This document shows, piece by piece, positions 52,478-61,376 of a stretch of 64,000 nt of DNA. Position numbers and translations under genes: made by a program. The DNA comes from Symbiobacterium thermophilum IAM 14863 (lineage in GTDB: Bacteria > Bacillota > Sulfobacillia > Symbiobacteriales > Symbiobacteriaceae): positions 1,054,001 to 1,118,000 of the forward strand of contig NC_006177.1 in the NCBI RefSeq assembly GCF_000009905.1, read 5' to 3'. The notes under the pieces were generated by a model. That model was given only the letters and a program-made list of their open reading frames with translations, did no database searches and was not told the origin of the DNA. Each line of letters starts with the position of its first letter. The first letter of the stretch is position 1.

Positions 52478-52540
52478 ATGTTTGGCGAAGAAATGGATGC
52501 CAAGGTCGCGGAGAGGAGGAATGGTCGTGGCCTATTTTGA
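52478..52540 (+). CDS. Candidate 20-residue leader peptide
   Basis: A short frame starts with ATG behind a perfect AGGAGG and ends overlapping the start of the next gene by 14 bases. It is charged and hydrophilic (MFGEEMDAKVAERR). It may couple translation of the downstream gene. No homologue is recognised, and a chance frame cannot be excluded. Confidence 0.35.
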   Translation: MFGEEMDAKVAERRNGRGLF

Positions 52541-52787
52541 GCGCCTCACGCCAACCCGCTGGCCGGCTGACGCGCATATCCAGACGCCCTGTGATCCACT
52601 GGTTGCGGCGGCGGAGTTCAGCTATTCCAACCCTGGATTCGCCGGGCTGCTCGAGGTGAGCGTACAGGGGCTGGTCGGGGGGCGTCCGGTGCTCAAACCC
52701 GTGCTGGTTCAGGTCGATGGACCCGGCCGGTGCAGGTTGGCCCCTCCGGACTCTCGCCTCGCCGTTCCCACCCGCGAGCTGGTCTGA
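52527..52787 (+). CDS. Hypothetical small protein
   Basis: The 86-residue protein starts with VAYFERLTPTRWPADAHI and has a central segment AAAEFSYSNPGFAGLLEVS resembling a beta-sandwich. No motif or membrane segment is present. GTG 52527 has GGAGG seven bases upstream; ATG 52521 would lie too close to that SD. A terminator follows, so it ends the transcription unit downstream of the response regulator. Confidence 0.55.
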   Translation: MAYFERLTPTRWPADAHIQTPCDPLVAAAEFSYSNPGFAGLLEVSVQGLVGGRPVLKPVLVQVDGPGRCRLAPPDSRLAVPTRELV

Positions 52788-52809
52788 ATGGAGAAATGCC
52801 GAACAGAAG

Positions 52810-52843
52810 CCGCCCTCCGGCGCTGCGGAGGGCGGTCGTTTTT
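52810..52843. terminator. Terminator between convergent genes
   Basis: A perfect 10-bp stem (52810-52819 with 52826-52835) is followed by TCG and TTTTT. Confidence 0.8.
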
Positions 52844-52848
52844 CGCGC

Positions 52849-54627
52849 TCATCGGAGGAGCCAGGACTGGTCTGCCAGGACGAAGCCGTGGTCCATCAGA
52901 CTGTACGCCTCGGCGTAGAGCGCGCTGCGGCTCTCGCCGCCCAGCAGGACCAGCATCACCTCGCGGCCGTCCCGCCACGCCGAGGCCACCAGGGTGTACC
53001 CGGCCTTCTCCGTCCACCCGTTCTTGACCCCTGTGGCGCCGGGGTAACGGAGCACGAAGAGGTTGCTGTTGGTCAGCTGCCGGTTGCCCCACAGCCCGGG
53101 GATCGTCGCCTGCGGCAGGTACATGTACGAGCGGAACAGCGGGTTGCGCAGGGAGGCCAGGGAGATGCGGGCCAGATCCTCCGCCGTGGAGTAGGGGTTT
53201 ACGTCGTCGTCGAGCCCGGAGGCCGTGACGAAATACGTGTTCTGCGCGCCCAGTTCCGCGGCCCGCAGGTTCATGCGCCGGGCGAAGGCCTCCTCGCTGC
53301 CGGCCAGGTGCTCGGCGATGGCGACGGCGGCGTCGTTGCCGGAGACCAGCATCAGCCCGTACAGCAGCTCCCGCAGCGTGCGCTGCTCGCCGGCGCGCAG
53401 GTACACGCTGGTGCCCGGCTGGCTGGCGGCGTTGGCGCTCACCGTGACCACCGCGTCGGGATGGCCCTGCTCCACCGCCAGGAGCGCCGTCATGATCTTG
53501 GTGGTCGAGGCGATCGCCCGGGGGGCGCGGGCGTTGTACTCGCTGAGCACCGCTCCCGTGGCCACATCCACCAGGATGTACGCCTGCGCCGCGATGTCGG
53601 GGATGCAGGTGGTGCCCCCGGCCGGGCCGAGGGTCACGGTGCGGGTGGCGTCAGACCAGGAGAGGGTCACCCCCAGGTGGTCCGCCAGGTCGCGCGCGGG
53701 GATCAGCGGCCGGCCGCCGACCAGCAGGGGGGCGGCGGAGAGCGCGACCGCCTGACCGTTCAGGGTCGCGGTCGCCGAGTCGGGCGTGATCAGAAGCTGC
53801 CGGCCGCCCAGCTCCGCGGCGATGGCCGTGCCGTCACCGGCCCGGCGGACCGAACCGCCCAGCGCCTCAACCGCCTCCACCAGCGGGACGTACGTCAGGT
53901 TGTTCACCAGCGGCACGGCCCCGATGCACTGTCCGCCGGCCTGGAGGTAGGCCCGCTGCTCCAGGAGCGCGAGCAGCGGCTGCACCACCGGCTCGCTCCC
54001 CACGGTGCGTGTGTAGCGGTTCGCCACCCAGCCGAGTGTGCCGCCCGGGAGGGCGACCTGCGTCCACTCCGCCCCCGGCTGCTCGCTCACGATGTCCAGC
54101 CGGGTTCCCACCGGCACCGTCGTCAGGATGGGCGCGGTGGTGCTCGGTTCCGCCCGCACGTTCAGGGGCCCGTCGATGACCTCCAGCTGCCCGGGAGGTG
54201 CGGTGACCACCGTCACGGTGCGCGTGGCGCCGTCGTACCCGACCTCGGCTCCGAGCCCCTCGGAGAGGAAGCGGAGGGGGACGTAGGTGCGGTCGGCGAT
54301 GATCTGCGCCGGGACGTCCAGCGGCACCTCACGGCCGTCCACCTGCGCGGTGTACTGGCCGATGCGGAGGGACACCGTGTGTTCGCCCATCCGGGCCGTG
54401 ACCAGGTTGGGCGGCTCCCATCCGACCTCGGCGCCCAGCGATTCGAGGTAGGCCCTCATGGGGACCAGGACCCGGTTTTCCTGGAGGATGGGGGTCTGTG
54501 GCAGATAAAGCTCCCGTCCGTTTACATAAAGGGAGAGCGGTTGCACGTCGGCCGCGAGGGCCGGTGCCCCGCTGACCAGCAGGGTTGTCGCGGCGAGGGC
54601 CGCAGCCAGCTTACGGCGTATTGCCAA
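52849..54627 (-). CDS. Multi-domain D-alanyl-D-alanine carboxypeptidase with stalk and SH3 domains
   Basis: The 592-residue exported protein has a signal peptide (to about 26) and a copper-amine-oxidase-like stalk domain (30-142). An SH3b domain (148-206), a second stalk (235-335) and an S11 peptidase/penicillin-binding domain (345-592) follow. Catalytic motifs are S374-x-x-K377 in ASTTK, SGN at 429-431 and KNG at 535-537, where KTG is usual. It trims wall pentapeptides, anchored by the added binding domains. TTG 54627 follows GAGGTG. A DacF/SpoIID-type sporulation role is possible. Confidence 0.88.
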   Translation of the reverse strand: MAIRRKLAAALAATTLLVSGAPALAADVQPLSLYVNGRELYLPQTPILQENRVLVPMRAYLESLGAEVGWEPPNLVTARMGEHTVSLRIGQYTAQVDGREVPLDVPAQIIADRTYVPLRFLSEGLGAEVGYDGATRTVTVVTAPPGQLEVIDGPLNVRAEPSTTAPILTTVPVGTRLDIVSEQPGAEWTQVALPGGTLGWVANRYTRTVGSEPVVQPLLALLEQRAYLQAGGQCIGAVPLVNNLTYVPLVEAVEALGGSVRRAGDGTAIAAELGGRQLLITPDSATATLNGQAVALSAAPLLVGGRPLIPARDLADHLGVTLSWSDATRTVTLGPAGGTTCIPDIAAQAYILVDVATGAVLSEYNARAPRAIASTTKIMTALLAVEQGHPDAVVTVSANAASQPGTSVYLRAGEQRTLRELLYGLMLVSGNDAAVAIAEHLAGSEEAFARRMNLRAAELGAQNTYFVTASGLDDDVNPYSTAEDLARISLASLRNPLFRSYMYLPQATIPGLWGNRQLTNSNLFVLRYPGATGVKNGWTEKAGYTLVASAWRDGREVMLVLLGGESRSALYAEAYSLMDHGFVLADQSWLLR

Positions 54628-54721
54628 GGTGTGTCACCTCAATAACAATCTAACTATGAGATTGGACGGGGCTTGCCATTACAGGGTTCCACGACTTGCG
54701 GAGGGTCTTGGTGGAAGGAGA

Positions 54722-54753
54722 AAGCCTCCGCAACCCTGGGGTTGCGGAGGCTT
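54722..54753 (-). terminator. Terminator of folE
   Basis: A 14-bp perfect stem (54722-54735 with 54740-54753) has a 4-base loop. It lies at the downstream end of folE. Confidence 0.75.
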
Positions 54754-54755
54754 CG

Positions 54756-55325
54756 CTACCTGACGCCGCGGATGAGGGCCATGGCCTCGGCCCGGGTCGC
54801 CTCGCTGGTCTGGAAGACGCCCCGCACCGCGGAGGTGATGGTGGAGGATCCGGGCTTGCGCACGCCGCGCATGGTCATGCACATGTGCTCGGCTTCCACG
54901 ACCACCAGCACGCCGAGGGGGTTCAGCTTCTCCATCAGCAGGTCGGCGATCTGGGCGGTGAGCCGCTCCTGCAGCTGTGGCCGCCGGGAGAAGTCCTCGA
55001 CCACCCGGGCCAGCTTGGAGAGCCCGACCACCCGGCCGCTGCGGGGGATGTAGGCGACGTGCGCCTTGCCGAAGAAGGGCAGCAGGTGATGCTCGCACAT
55101 GGACTCGAAGGAGATGTCGCGGACGATCACCAGCTCCTCGTGGTCCTCGTTGAAGATCGCGGTGAGCCTTTCAGCCGGGTCCCGGTGGAGCCCGGCGAAC
55201 ACCTCCTCGTAGAAGTCCGCCACGCGGCGGGGCGTCTCCAGCAGCCCCTCGCGGTCCGGATCCTCGCCGACCGCTTCCAGGATCATCCGCACCGCCTGCT
55301 CAATCTTTGCCTTGTCCACGGACAA
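54756..55325 (-). CDS. folE: GTP cyclohydrolase I
   Basis: The 189-residue T-fold enzyme converts GTP to 7,8-dihydroneopterin triphosphate, the first step of folate synthesis. Zinc and GTP sites appear in the segment [20 protein letters not shown], and the second Cys lies in [32 protein letters not shown] also matches. TTG 55325 is the start read by the frame; GTG 55319 is an alternative. It is monocistronic with its own terminator. Confidence 0.95.
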   Translation of the reverse strand: MSVDKAKIEQAVRMILEAVGEDPDREGLLETPRRVADFYEEVFAGLHRDPAERLTAIFNEDHEELVIVRDISFESMCEHHLLPFFGKAHVAYIPRSGRVVGLSKLARVVEDFSRRPQLQERLTAQIADLLMEKLNPLGVLVVVEAEHMCMTMRGVRKPGSSTITSAVRGVFQTSEATRAEAMALIRGVR

Positions 55326-55484
55326 CCGTGGTCACCGCCTTTCCGTGTCACGACTTCGCAGCCCGCCGGGGCGCGAGGGGGCGGACCGCCGGGGGTCCAC
55401 CCCTCTTTGGACGGACCGCTCACCCGGACTGGTACTGTTGACTTGAAAGGTTAGCTACCGAGAGGTTCAGGGCGCGCACACCGT

Positions 55485-55514
55485 TTGACTTCTTCCCTTC
55501 GGACTCCGTATAAT
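55485..55514 (+). promoter_or_regulatory. Strong sigma-A promoter
   Basis: TTGACT (55485-55490) and a perfect TATAAT (55509-55514) are separated by 18 bases, upstream of the DUF2203 gene. Confidence 0.8.
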
Positions 55515-55560
55515 GCGCGTAAACAGACCGCGCGATGGCCGTGGGAAGGTGGGGATGAGG

Positions 55561-55998
55561 ATGGCAACCCGCTACTTTACGCCGGCTGAAGTGAACCGTC
55601 TCATTCCCGAACTGGAGCGCATCATCGCCTACCTCAGGCGCCTGGATGCCGAGATTCAGGAGAAGGACTGGCGGCTGAGGCAGCGGAAGGTGGAGGCCCG
55701 GCGGCGGGACGACCCGGTGGACACCTACACCTTTCTGAAGGAGGAGGCCGAGCTGGACTTCCTCCGGATCCTCTCCCGCGGCCAGTGCGACCGCATCCGG
55801 GAGCTTGGGGGCGAGTTGAAGGGCGGCTACCTGGTGGACTTCCCGGCCATCGTGGACGGGCAGGAGGTCCTGCTCTGCTGGCGGCCGGGCGAGCCGGAGG
55901 TGCGCTGGTACCACGGGCTGCACGAGGGCATGATGGGGCGCAAGCCGCTCCCGGAGGCGCCGGGCGATGAGGAAGCGCGGCCCGAGCCGGAGGAATAG
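55561..55998 (+). CDS. DUF2203-family protein
   Basis: The 145-residue soluble protein matches DUF2203: FTPAEVNRLIPELERII at the start, a charged helix, LKGGYLVDFPAIVDGQEVLLCW and then the GEPEVRWYHGLHEG and GRKPL ending. The family is widespread in Firmicutes and has no known function. ATG 55561 follows GTGGGG about six bases upstream. It is followed after 18 bases by a small membrane protein gene, likely co-transcribed. Confidence 0.82.
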   Translation: MATRYFTPAEVNRLIPELERIIAYLRRLDAEIQEKDWRLRQRKVEARRRDDPVDTYTFLKEEAELDFLRILSRGQCDRIRELGGELKGGYLVDFPAIVDGQEVLLCWRPGEPEVRWYHGLHEGMMGRKPLPEAPGDEEARPEPEE

Positions 55999-56016
55999 GC
56001 AAGGGAGGCGTCTGGC

Positions 56017-56529
56017 GTGAGGTCTTTCCTCGTTCTGCTCGGTACGTACCTGCTGGTCTACTTTGTCGCGCCCGGCCTGGTGGGGGCGGTCGTGTGGTCG
56101 CTGCCCATCGAGCGCCCGGAGCGGTACGGCGGACTGGGGTTTCTGGCCATGATCGCCGCGTACGCGTTGCTGCGCCGGGTGTTTGGGAACCGGGTTCCCC
56201 AGGTCTGGCCGGTGCGCGGCGCTTCGGCAGCGGCTGTCTGTCATGCAGGCGAAAGGAGGGCGGTTCCGCCAGGCAAGGCGGAACCGCCCTCTTCGTTTCG
56301 CGTTGCGCTCAGTGACTTCCCCCGGCAGCCGGGGCCTTGCGCATCGCCTCGGCGACCACGTCGGCGATGTGGCGTACCTGCACCCGGTCGGCCAGGCCCG
56401 CCCGCTGGATGCCTTCCAGCATCTCCAGGTGGCAGGGGGTGTTGGCCACCACCAGGGTGGCGGCGCCGGTCTGGGCGACCTTCTGCGCCTTGTCGTCCAG
56501 GATCCGGTCGGAGAGCAGGGCCTGGGTGA
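56017..56529 (+). CDS. Small two-helix membrane protein, probable 3' read-through of its original stop
   Basis: A GTG with GGGAGG upstream opens a frame encoding two hydrophobic segments (residues about 3-27 and 41-56, SLPIERPERYGGLGF between them). After residue 75 the frame runs through the terminator at 56256-56291 and antisense to the glycolate-oxidase gene, giving a low-complexity Arg/Pro/Gly tail. The conserved protein probably ended near residue 70; the stop is missing, so a frameshift or lost stop is likely. Read the start and core as real, the tail as doubtful. Confidence 0.5.
   Translation: MRSFLVLLGTYLLVYFVAPGLVGAVVWSLPIERPERYGGLGFLAMIAAYALLRRVFGNRVPQVWPVRGASAAAVCHAGERRAVPPGKAEPPSSFRVALSDFPRQPGPCASPRRPRRRCGVPAPGRPGPPAGCLPASPGGRGCWPPPGWRRRSGRPSAPCRPGSGRRAGPG
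56256..56291. terminator. Terminator hairpin shared by convergent units
   Basis: A 15-bp perfect stem (56256-56270 with 56277-56291) has a 6-base loop, between 56017 and the glcF-like gene. Confidence 0.75.
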
Positions 56530-57595
56530 TCATGTAGGTGCCCGCGGCGCCACAGCAGCGGTCGGCCTCCGGCAGCTCGACGAAACGGGCGCCGGGCATG
56601 GACTTGAGCAGGTTGCGGGGCGGCGCCGCCACCTTCTGAACGTTGCGCAGGTGGCACGAATCCTGATAGGTGTAGGTGCCGGTCATGTCCCCCATCGGGA
56701 TGGGACCGAGCTGCTCCACCAGTTCGGAGAAGTCCCGGCAGCGGGACGAGAACGCCCGGGCCCGGTCGGCCCACTCCGGGTCGTCGGCCAGCAGCTTGTC
56801 GTACTCCCGCAGGGCCGCGCCGCAGCCGCCGGCCGTGCTCACGATGAAGTCGCAGCCGCTGGTCTCGAAGGCGGCGATGTTCCGCTTGGCCTGCGCAACG
56901 GCCAGCTCGTGCTCGCCGGCGTGGCTGTGCACGGCGCCGCAGCATCCCTGACCCGCGGGGAGCACCACCTCGCACCCGAGCCCCGTGAGGACCTCGATCG
57001 CGTTCTGATTGGTCTCGAAGAACACGATGTCGGAGAGGCATCCCATGAAGAAGGCCACCCGGTACCGGCGGTTCCCGGCGGCGGGGTATGCCGGCTTGCG
57101 GGCGGCGCGCCTGGCCGGCGAGGCGACGGGCGGGATGGCCCGCTCCATATCGGCCAGCCCCTTACCGCCGATCTTCTCCACCAGGTTCAGCCGGTGCGCC
57201 AGCGCGTTCAGGCGGAGCTTCTGGTAAAGCCACAGCGCCCAGGCGGAGAACCGGATGCCACCCGGCGTGCCCAGCAGCCAGCGGTAGGCCCACCGCACGA
57301 CGCCGGGCAGGGGCCTCACCTGGTTGAGCTGGGCCCGCCCCTGCTCCAGGATGGCTCCGTAGGTGACGCCCGCGGGGCAGGCGGGCTCGCAGGCTCGGCA
57401 GCCCAGGCAGGTGTCCAGGGGGCCGGCGATGTCCAGGACGTCCAGCTTGCCCTCCATCACCGCGCGCATGAGCGCGATGCGGCCCCGCGGGCTCGCCGAC
57501 TCCACCTGCTTGTACCGGTAGGTGGGACAGGCGGGCAGGCAGAACCCGCAGCGCATGCAGTTGAGGATCATATCCTCGGAGATCTGCACCTTCAC
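56309..57595 (-). CDS. glcF: Glycolate oxidase iron-sulfur subunit
   Basis: The 428-residue protein has two N-terminal 4Fe-4S motifs (CMRCGFCLPACP and CLGCRACEPACP) and two C-terminal CCG domains (GQGCCGAVHSHAGE; then DSCHLRN, CCGAAG). It transfers electrons from the flavin subunit to a quinone pool. The GTG start overlaps the GlcD stop by four bases. The pair oxidises glycolate or a related 2-hydroxyacid (D-lactate type). Confidence 0.92.
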   Translation of the reverse strand: MKVQISEDMILNCMRCGFCLPACPTYRYKQVESASPRGRIALMRAVMEGKLDVLDIAGPLDTCLGCRACEPACPAGVTYGAILEQGRAQLNQVRPLPGVVRWAYRWLLGTPGGIRFSAWALWLYQKLRLNALAHRLNLVEKIGGKGLADMERAIPPVASPARRAARKPAYPAAGNRRYRVAFFMGCLSDIVFFETNQNAIEVLTGLGCEVVLPAGQGCCGAVHSHAGEHELAVAQAKRNIAAFETSGCDFIVSTAGGCGAALREYDKLLADDPEWADRARAFSSRCRDFSELVEQLGPIPMGDMTGTYTYQDSCHLRNVQKVAAPPRNLLKSMPGARFVELPEADRCCGAAGTYMITQALLSDRILDDKAQKVAQTGAATLVVANTPCHLEMLEGIQRAGLADRVQVRHIADVVAEAMRKAPAAGGSH

Positions 57596-59004
57596 TGGCG
57601 GACCACCACCCGCTTCCGGGTCTCGCCCGCGAAGAGCTTGCCCGGGTTCAGGATGCCGTGGGGATCGAAGGCTTTCTTGATGTTCTTCATGAGCTCGATG
57701 CCGACGGGTCCGACCTTCCACTCCAGGTACGGCGACTTGGCCTCGCCCACCCCGTGCTCGCCGGTGATGGTGCCGCCCAGCTCCAGGGCGGCGGCGAAGA
57801 TCTCTGCAAAGGCCTGCTCGACCCGCTGGATCTCCTCCTTGTTCCGCTCGTCGGTCATGCAGGTGGGGTGGAGGTTGCCGTCGCCGGCGTGGCCGAAGGT
57901 GCAGATGTCCAGGTCGTACTTCTGCGCGATGCGCTGAATCTCCGCCACCATCGGGGCGATCTGGCTGCGGGGCACCGTCGCGTCCTCCAGGATCGTGGTG
58001 GGCCTGCGCCGGGCCAGGGCCGAGAGCGCAAAGCGCCTCGCCTGCATCAGCCGGTCCTGCTCGGCGGGATCGCTGGCGTGTTCCACCCGCGTGGCGCCCT
58101 CTTCCCGGCAGATCTGGGCGATCCGCTGAATGTCGGCGTCGCAGACCGACGCCGGGCCGTCCTGCTGGATGAGCAGCAGGGCCGCGGCGTCTGTGGGCAG
58201 GCCCAGGTGGACGTAGTCCTCCACGGCGCGGATGGTGCCGTTGTCCATGAACTCGAGGGTGCACGGGATGATGCGGGCCGCGATGATCCGGCTGACGGTC
58301 CGCGCGGCCGCCTCCATGTCGTGGAACACCGCCAGGGCCGTGCGCTTGGCCTCGGGCATCGGCAGCAGCTTCAGGATGACCTCGGTGACCACGCAGAGGG
58401 TCCCCTCGGACCCGCAGATCAGCTTCACCAGGTCGTAGCCGGCAACGTCCTTCACGTTCTTGCCGCCGGCCCGGAAGATGCGGCCGTCGGCCGTCACGGC
58501 CGTGAGGCCCATGACGTAGTCCTTGGTCACGCCGTACTTCAGGCCGCGCAGGCCGCCGGCGGACTCCATGACGTTGCCCCCGAGGGTCGAGGAGGTCATG
58601 GAGCCGGGGTCGGGCGGGTAGAACAGGCCCACGGCCTCGACGGCCTTGTGCAGCTCGGCGGTGATGACCCCGGCCTCTGCGGTGGCCGTCAGGTTCTCCT
58701 GGTCGATCTCCAGGATCCGGTTCATGCGGTTCAGGGACAGGACGATGCCGCCGCCTGCGGGCACCGTGCCGGCGGCCAGGTTCGTGCCCGCGCCCCGGGT
58801 AAATACCGGGATGCGATGCGCGTGCGCGATCTGCAGCACCGCGGCCACCTCCTCGGTGGTCCGGGGCAGAACGACGGCGTCGGGGAGCCGCTGGTAAAGC
58901 GGCGTGGCGTCATAGGAGTAGGCCATGAGATCAGCCTTGCTGGTCAGGCACCACTCTTCGCCGACCGCCGCCCGGAGCGCGGCGAGGATTTCCGGCGTGA
59001 GCAT
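57592..59004 (-). CDS. glcD: FAD-linked glycolate/D-lactate oxidase subunit
   Basis: The 470-residue VAO/PCMH-type flavoprotein has an N-terminal FAD-binding domain (VLPRTTEEVAAVLQIA, RGAGTNLAAG, PDPGSMTSSTLGGNV, GGKNVKDVAGYDLVKL). A C-terminal cap domain follows with TFGHAGDGNLHP and GTITGEHGVGEAK. It oxidises a 2-hydroxyacid and passes electrons to GlcF. ATG 59004 follows AAAGGAAGG. With glcF it forms the operon; no glcE-type gene is present. Confidence 0.92.
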   Translation of the reverse strand: MLTPEILAALRAAVGEEWCLTSKADLMAYSYDATPLYQRLPDAVVLPRTTEEVAAVLQIAHAHRIPVFTRGAGTNLAAGTVPAGGGIVLSLNRMNRILEIDQENLTATAEAGVITAELHKAVEAVGLFYPPDPGSMTSSTLGGNVMESAGGLRGLKYGVTKDYVMGLTAVTADGRIFRAGGKNVKDVAGYDLVKLICGSEGTLCVVTEVILKLLPMPEAKRTALAVFHDMEAAARTVSRIIAARIIPCTLEFMDNGTIRAVEDYVHLGLPTDAAALLLIQQDGPASVCDADIQRIAQICREEGATRVEHASDPAEQDRLMQARRFALSALARRRPTTILEDATVPRSQIAPMVAEIQRIAQKYDLDICTFGHAGDGNLHPTCMTDERNKEEIQRVEQAFAEIFAAALELGGTITGEHGVGEAKSPYLEWKVGPVGIELMKNIKKAFDPHGILNPGKLFAGETRKRVVVRQ

Positions 59005-59141
59005 GCTTTCGCCTTCCTTTCGCGAGGTCCTGCGAGTGGTCTGATGGTCGGACCCCTTCACCGCTATCATAACGCATGAAACATGGTCTTGTCCCCACAA
59101 AAAAGACTGGCGAGGAGCGCAGGCTCCTCGTCTTGCGCGGG

Positions 59142-59480
59142 CTATTCGGTCTGGCCCAGGGACTTCTTGGCCAGATACGCGGCCATCATCCTGTCGTAAG
59201 CGGCCTGACTGTACGGGAAGGAGACGACGGTCATGAGGACCACGTCTCCGCCGGAACGGTGCAGGTGCACCGTGTCGCATTGGGATCCGTCGGCCAGGTC
59301 TTCGAGATACGCCTCCATCACCGCCGTCGCCGCTTCCTCGGTGAAGGGCTTCTCCAGCCCCATCTCCTGGCAGATCCGCTTGTATCGCTCCTCCGGAAGC
59401 TTCAGGTCGAGGTACTGCTGAATGTAGACCCGCGGTTTCCCCCGTTCGGTTGTGGCGCCCTTCCAACGATCACCGGCCAC
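59142..59480 (-). CDS. Hypothetical protein
   Basis: The 112-residue soluble protein starts at a GTG with a G-rich SD (GGGGGAAAGGGGG). It contains YIQQYLDLKLPEERYKRI and a C-terminal helical segment with DRMMAAYLAKKSLG. The DTVHLHRSGGDVVLM strand suggests an alpha/beta domain. No function could be assigned. It stands between glcD and the Zn-peptidase-like gene. Confidence 0.5.
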   Translation of the reverse strand: MAGDRWKGATTERGKPRVYIQQYLDLKLPEERYKRICQEMGLEKPFTEEAATAVMEAYLEDLADGSQCDTVHLHRSGGDVVLMTVVSFPYSQAAYDRMMAAYLAKKSLGQTE

Positions 59481-59570
59481 TGCGAAGGACCCCCTTTCCC
59501 CCTCAGTATAGCGGCCTGCCGGACGCATCTCAACCCGGGTTGTGCCCCGGGGAGGCCGGCGGAAGCCGGC

Positions 59571-60416
59571 TCAGCCCAGGCGGCGCAGAATCTCCTCGGA
59601 GGGCAGGCACAGCATCTCCTGCATGGCCCCGGCTCCGTGTCGGTCCAGGTAGCGCCGGCAGAGGGAGTAGCCCACCCAGTAGCCGCTGACGGGTGCGTCC
59701 GCGGCGAAGTAGCGGGCGAAGACGGTGAGACCCCCGGCGTGGAACTCCCGGGCGGCCGCAGCCACCGCTTCCGCGTCGTGCGCGCGGTGCCAGGCCAGCC
59801 GGTCCGGGTCCATGAACGTGGCCAGGGTCTCCCGTCCGAGCAGGAGGTCGGTGAAGAGCAGGGCGGTGCCCTCCAGCATCACCATGTCCAGGAGGGTGAG
59901 GTGCTGGGGCGAAGGGGGCAGGCCCAGGGCCTCCATGCGCGCGACGTGCGCCGCCTCGTGGGGCACCATCTCCTCCACGGCCTCCGGCGGGTACCAGTAC
60001 CGGGGGCCCGGGGGCGGCGCGGGCGAGAAGCGCTCCATCCCCAGGGCGATCGCAGGCCGGCCGCCCACCGCGATCGTCGCGGCCGGGGCGGCGAAGAACA
60101 GCGTGGCCAGCCAGACGTGCGGCATACGCCCGGGAAGCAGCGGCTGAATCCGATCCATGACGGACCGGACCCGCTCCTCCATCCGGTAGCCGGGGGCCGG
60201 CTCCAGCGCCCGGCGCAGGGCCGGCGCCAGCCGGGTGACGATCCCGGGCAGCCCCCCCTGGCCCATCAGCAGCGGCCCGTAAGTGTCGGCGAGGCCGTCG
60301 AAGTAGGCGCGATGGGGCAGGTACGCCATGTGGTAGAAGGCCGGCCACAGGGGCGAGCCCAGCTCAGCCGCCTCCAGGCTGAGCAGTACGTCGCGGTACA
60401 CGGGCGTGATGCGCAC
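59571..60416 (-). CDS. Predicted zinc-dependent protease (DUF2268-like)
   Basis: The 281-residue protein has a HEAAH zinc motif in EMVPHEAAHVARMEA near residue 155, with a downstream Glu in DMVMLEGTALLF as the likely third ligand. This layout fits DUF2268-type predicted proteases. GTG 60416 follows GAGGTG. No secretion signal is present, so it is cytoplasmic. It diverges from the mod operon at a 163-bp gap. Confidence 0.68.
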   Translation of the reverse strand: MRITPVYRDVLLSLEAAELGSPLWPAFYHMAYLPHRAYFDGLADTYGPLLMGQGGLPGIVTRLAPALRRALEPAPGYRMEERVRSVMDRIQPLLPGRMPHVWLATLFFAAPAATIAVGGRPAIALGMERFSPAPPPGPRYWYPPEAVEEMVPHEAAHVARMEALGLPPSPQHLTLLDMVMLEGTALLFTDLLLGRETLATFMDPDRLAWHRAHDAEAVAAAAREFHAGGLTVFARYFAADAPVSGYWVGYSLCRRYLDRHGAGAMQEMLCLPSEEILRRLG

Positions 60417-60579
60417 GGGGACCACCTCGGCCCCAGCCTATGCGGGCGGCGGCAGGGGGTGCGCCGCGCCTCGGTCGGTCGCTCTAGCCGGGGAGTGGCA
60501 CGCTCGGGCGGTGCCGGGGCGGCGCGGGTATGGTATCGTGGCAGGGAGAGACCTTACTCCGGGAGGAAGATGGCGCAAG

Positions 60580-61371
60580 ATGATACGGCGTCTGACGGGC
60601 CTGGTGGCGGTGCTGATTCTGGTCACGGGCTGCGCGCCGCGGGGACCGGGCGGCGGCGGGGCCCCGGGGAACGGGGCCGGGGACGCGGCCCGCCCGCTGA
60701 CGGTCGCCGCGGCCTCCGACCTGCACTTCGCCTTTTCGGAGATCGGGAAGCTGTTCACGGAGGAGACCGGAGTGGAGGTCACCTTCACCTTCGGGGCCAG
60801 CGGCAGCCTGGCCAGGCAGATCGAGAACGGCGCGCCGGTCGATCTGTTCGCGGCCGCGGACACCGCCTACGTCGACCACCTGATCGAGGCGGGGGCGATC
60901 CTGCCCGACAGCCGCAGGGTCTACGCCCTCGGCCACCTGGTCCTGGCCGCGGGCGCCGCCGCGCCCGTGGACGACCTGGAGGACCTGCTCGACCCGGCGA
61001 TCCGGCACCTGGCCGTCGCGAACCCCGACCACGCCCCCTACGGCCGGGCGGCCCGGGAGGCGCTGGAGAGCGCCGGACTCTGGGAGGCGCTGCAGCCCAA
61101 GCTCGTGCTGGCCGAGAACGTCCGGCAGGCCCTGCAGTACGTGGAAACCGGCAACGCGGACGCGGGGCTTGTGCCGCGCTCGCTGGCCGATGTCCCGGAT
61201 ATCACCTTCGTGGCCGTAGATCCGTCGCTCTATGCGCCGCTGGAGCAGACCCTGGGGATCGTGGCGGGCAGCCCGCGGGAGGCGGAGGCCCGCCGCTTCG
61301 CCGAGCTGGTCACCGGGCCGGAGGGCCGGGCGGTGCTGGAGCGTTACGGGTTCGGCCTGCCCGCGGAGTGA
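60580..61371 (+). CDS. modA: Molybdate ABC transporter substrate-binding lipoprotein
   Basis: The 263-residue lipoprotein has the lipobox LVTGC and then the ModA fold: LTVAAASDLHFAFSEIGKLF, FTFGASGSLARQIENGAPVDLF and VVETGNADAG-like QYVETGNADAGLV. It binds molybdate or tungstate outside the membrane. ATG 60580 sits 13 bases after GGGAGG, which is long but the only start that keeps the signal peptide. It is the first gene of modABC. Confidence 0.93.
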   Translation: MIRRLTGLVAVLILVTGCAPRGPGGGGAPGNGAGDAARPLTVAAASDLHFAFSEIGKLFTEETGVEVTFTFGASGSLARQIENGAPVDLFAAADTAYVDHLIEAGAILPDSRRVYALGHLVLAAGAAAPVDDLEDLLDPAIRHLAVANPDHAPYGRAAREALESAGLWEALQPKLVLAENVRQALQYVETGNADAGLVPRSLADVPDITFVAVDPSLYAPLEQTLGIVAGSPREAEARRFAELVTGPEGRAVLERYGFGLPAE

Positions 61372-61376
61372 TGCCC

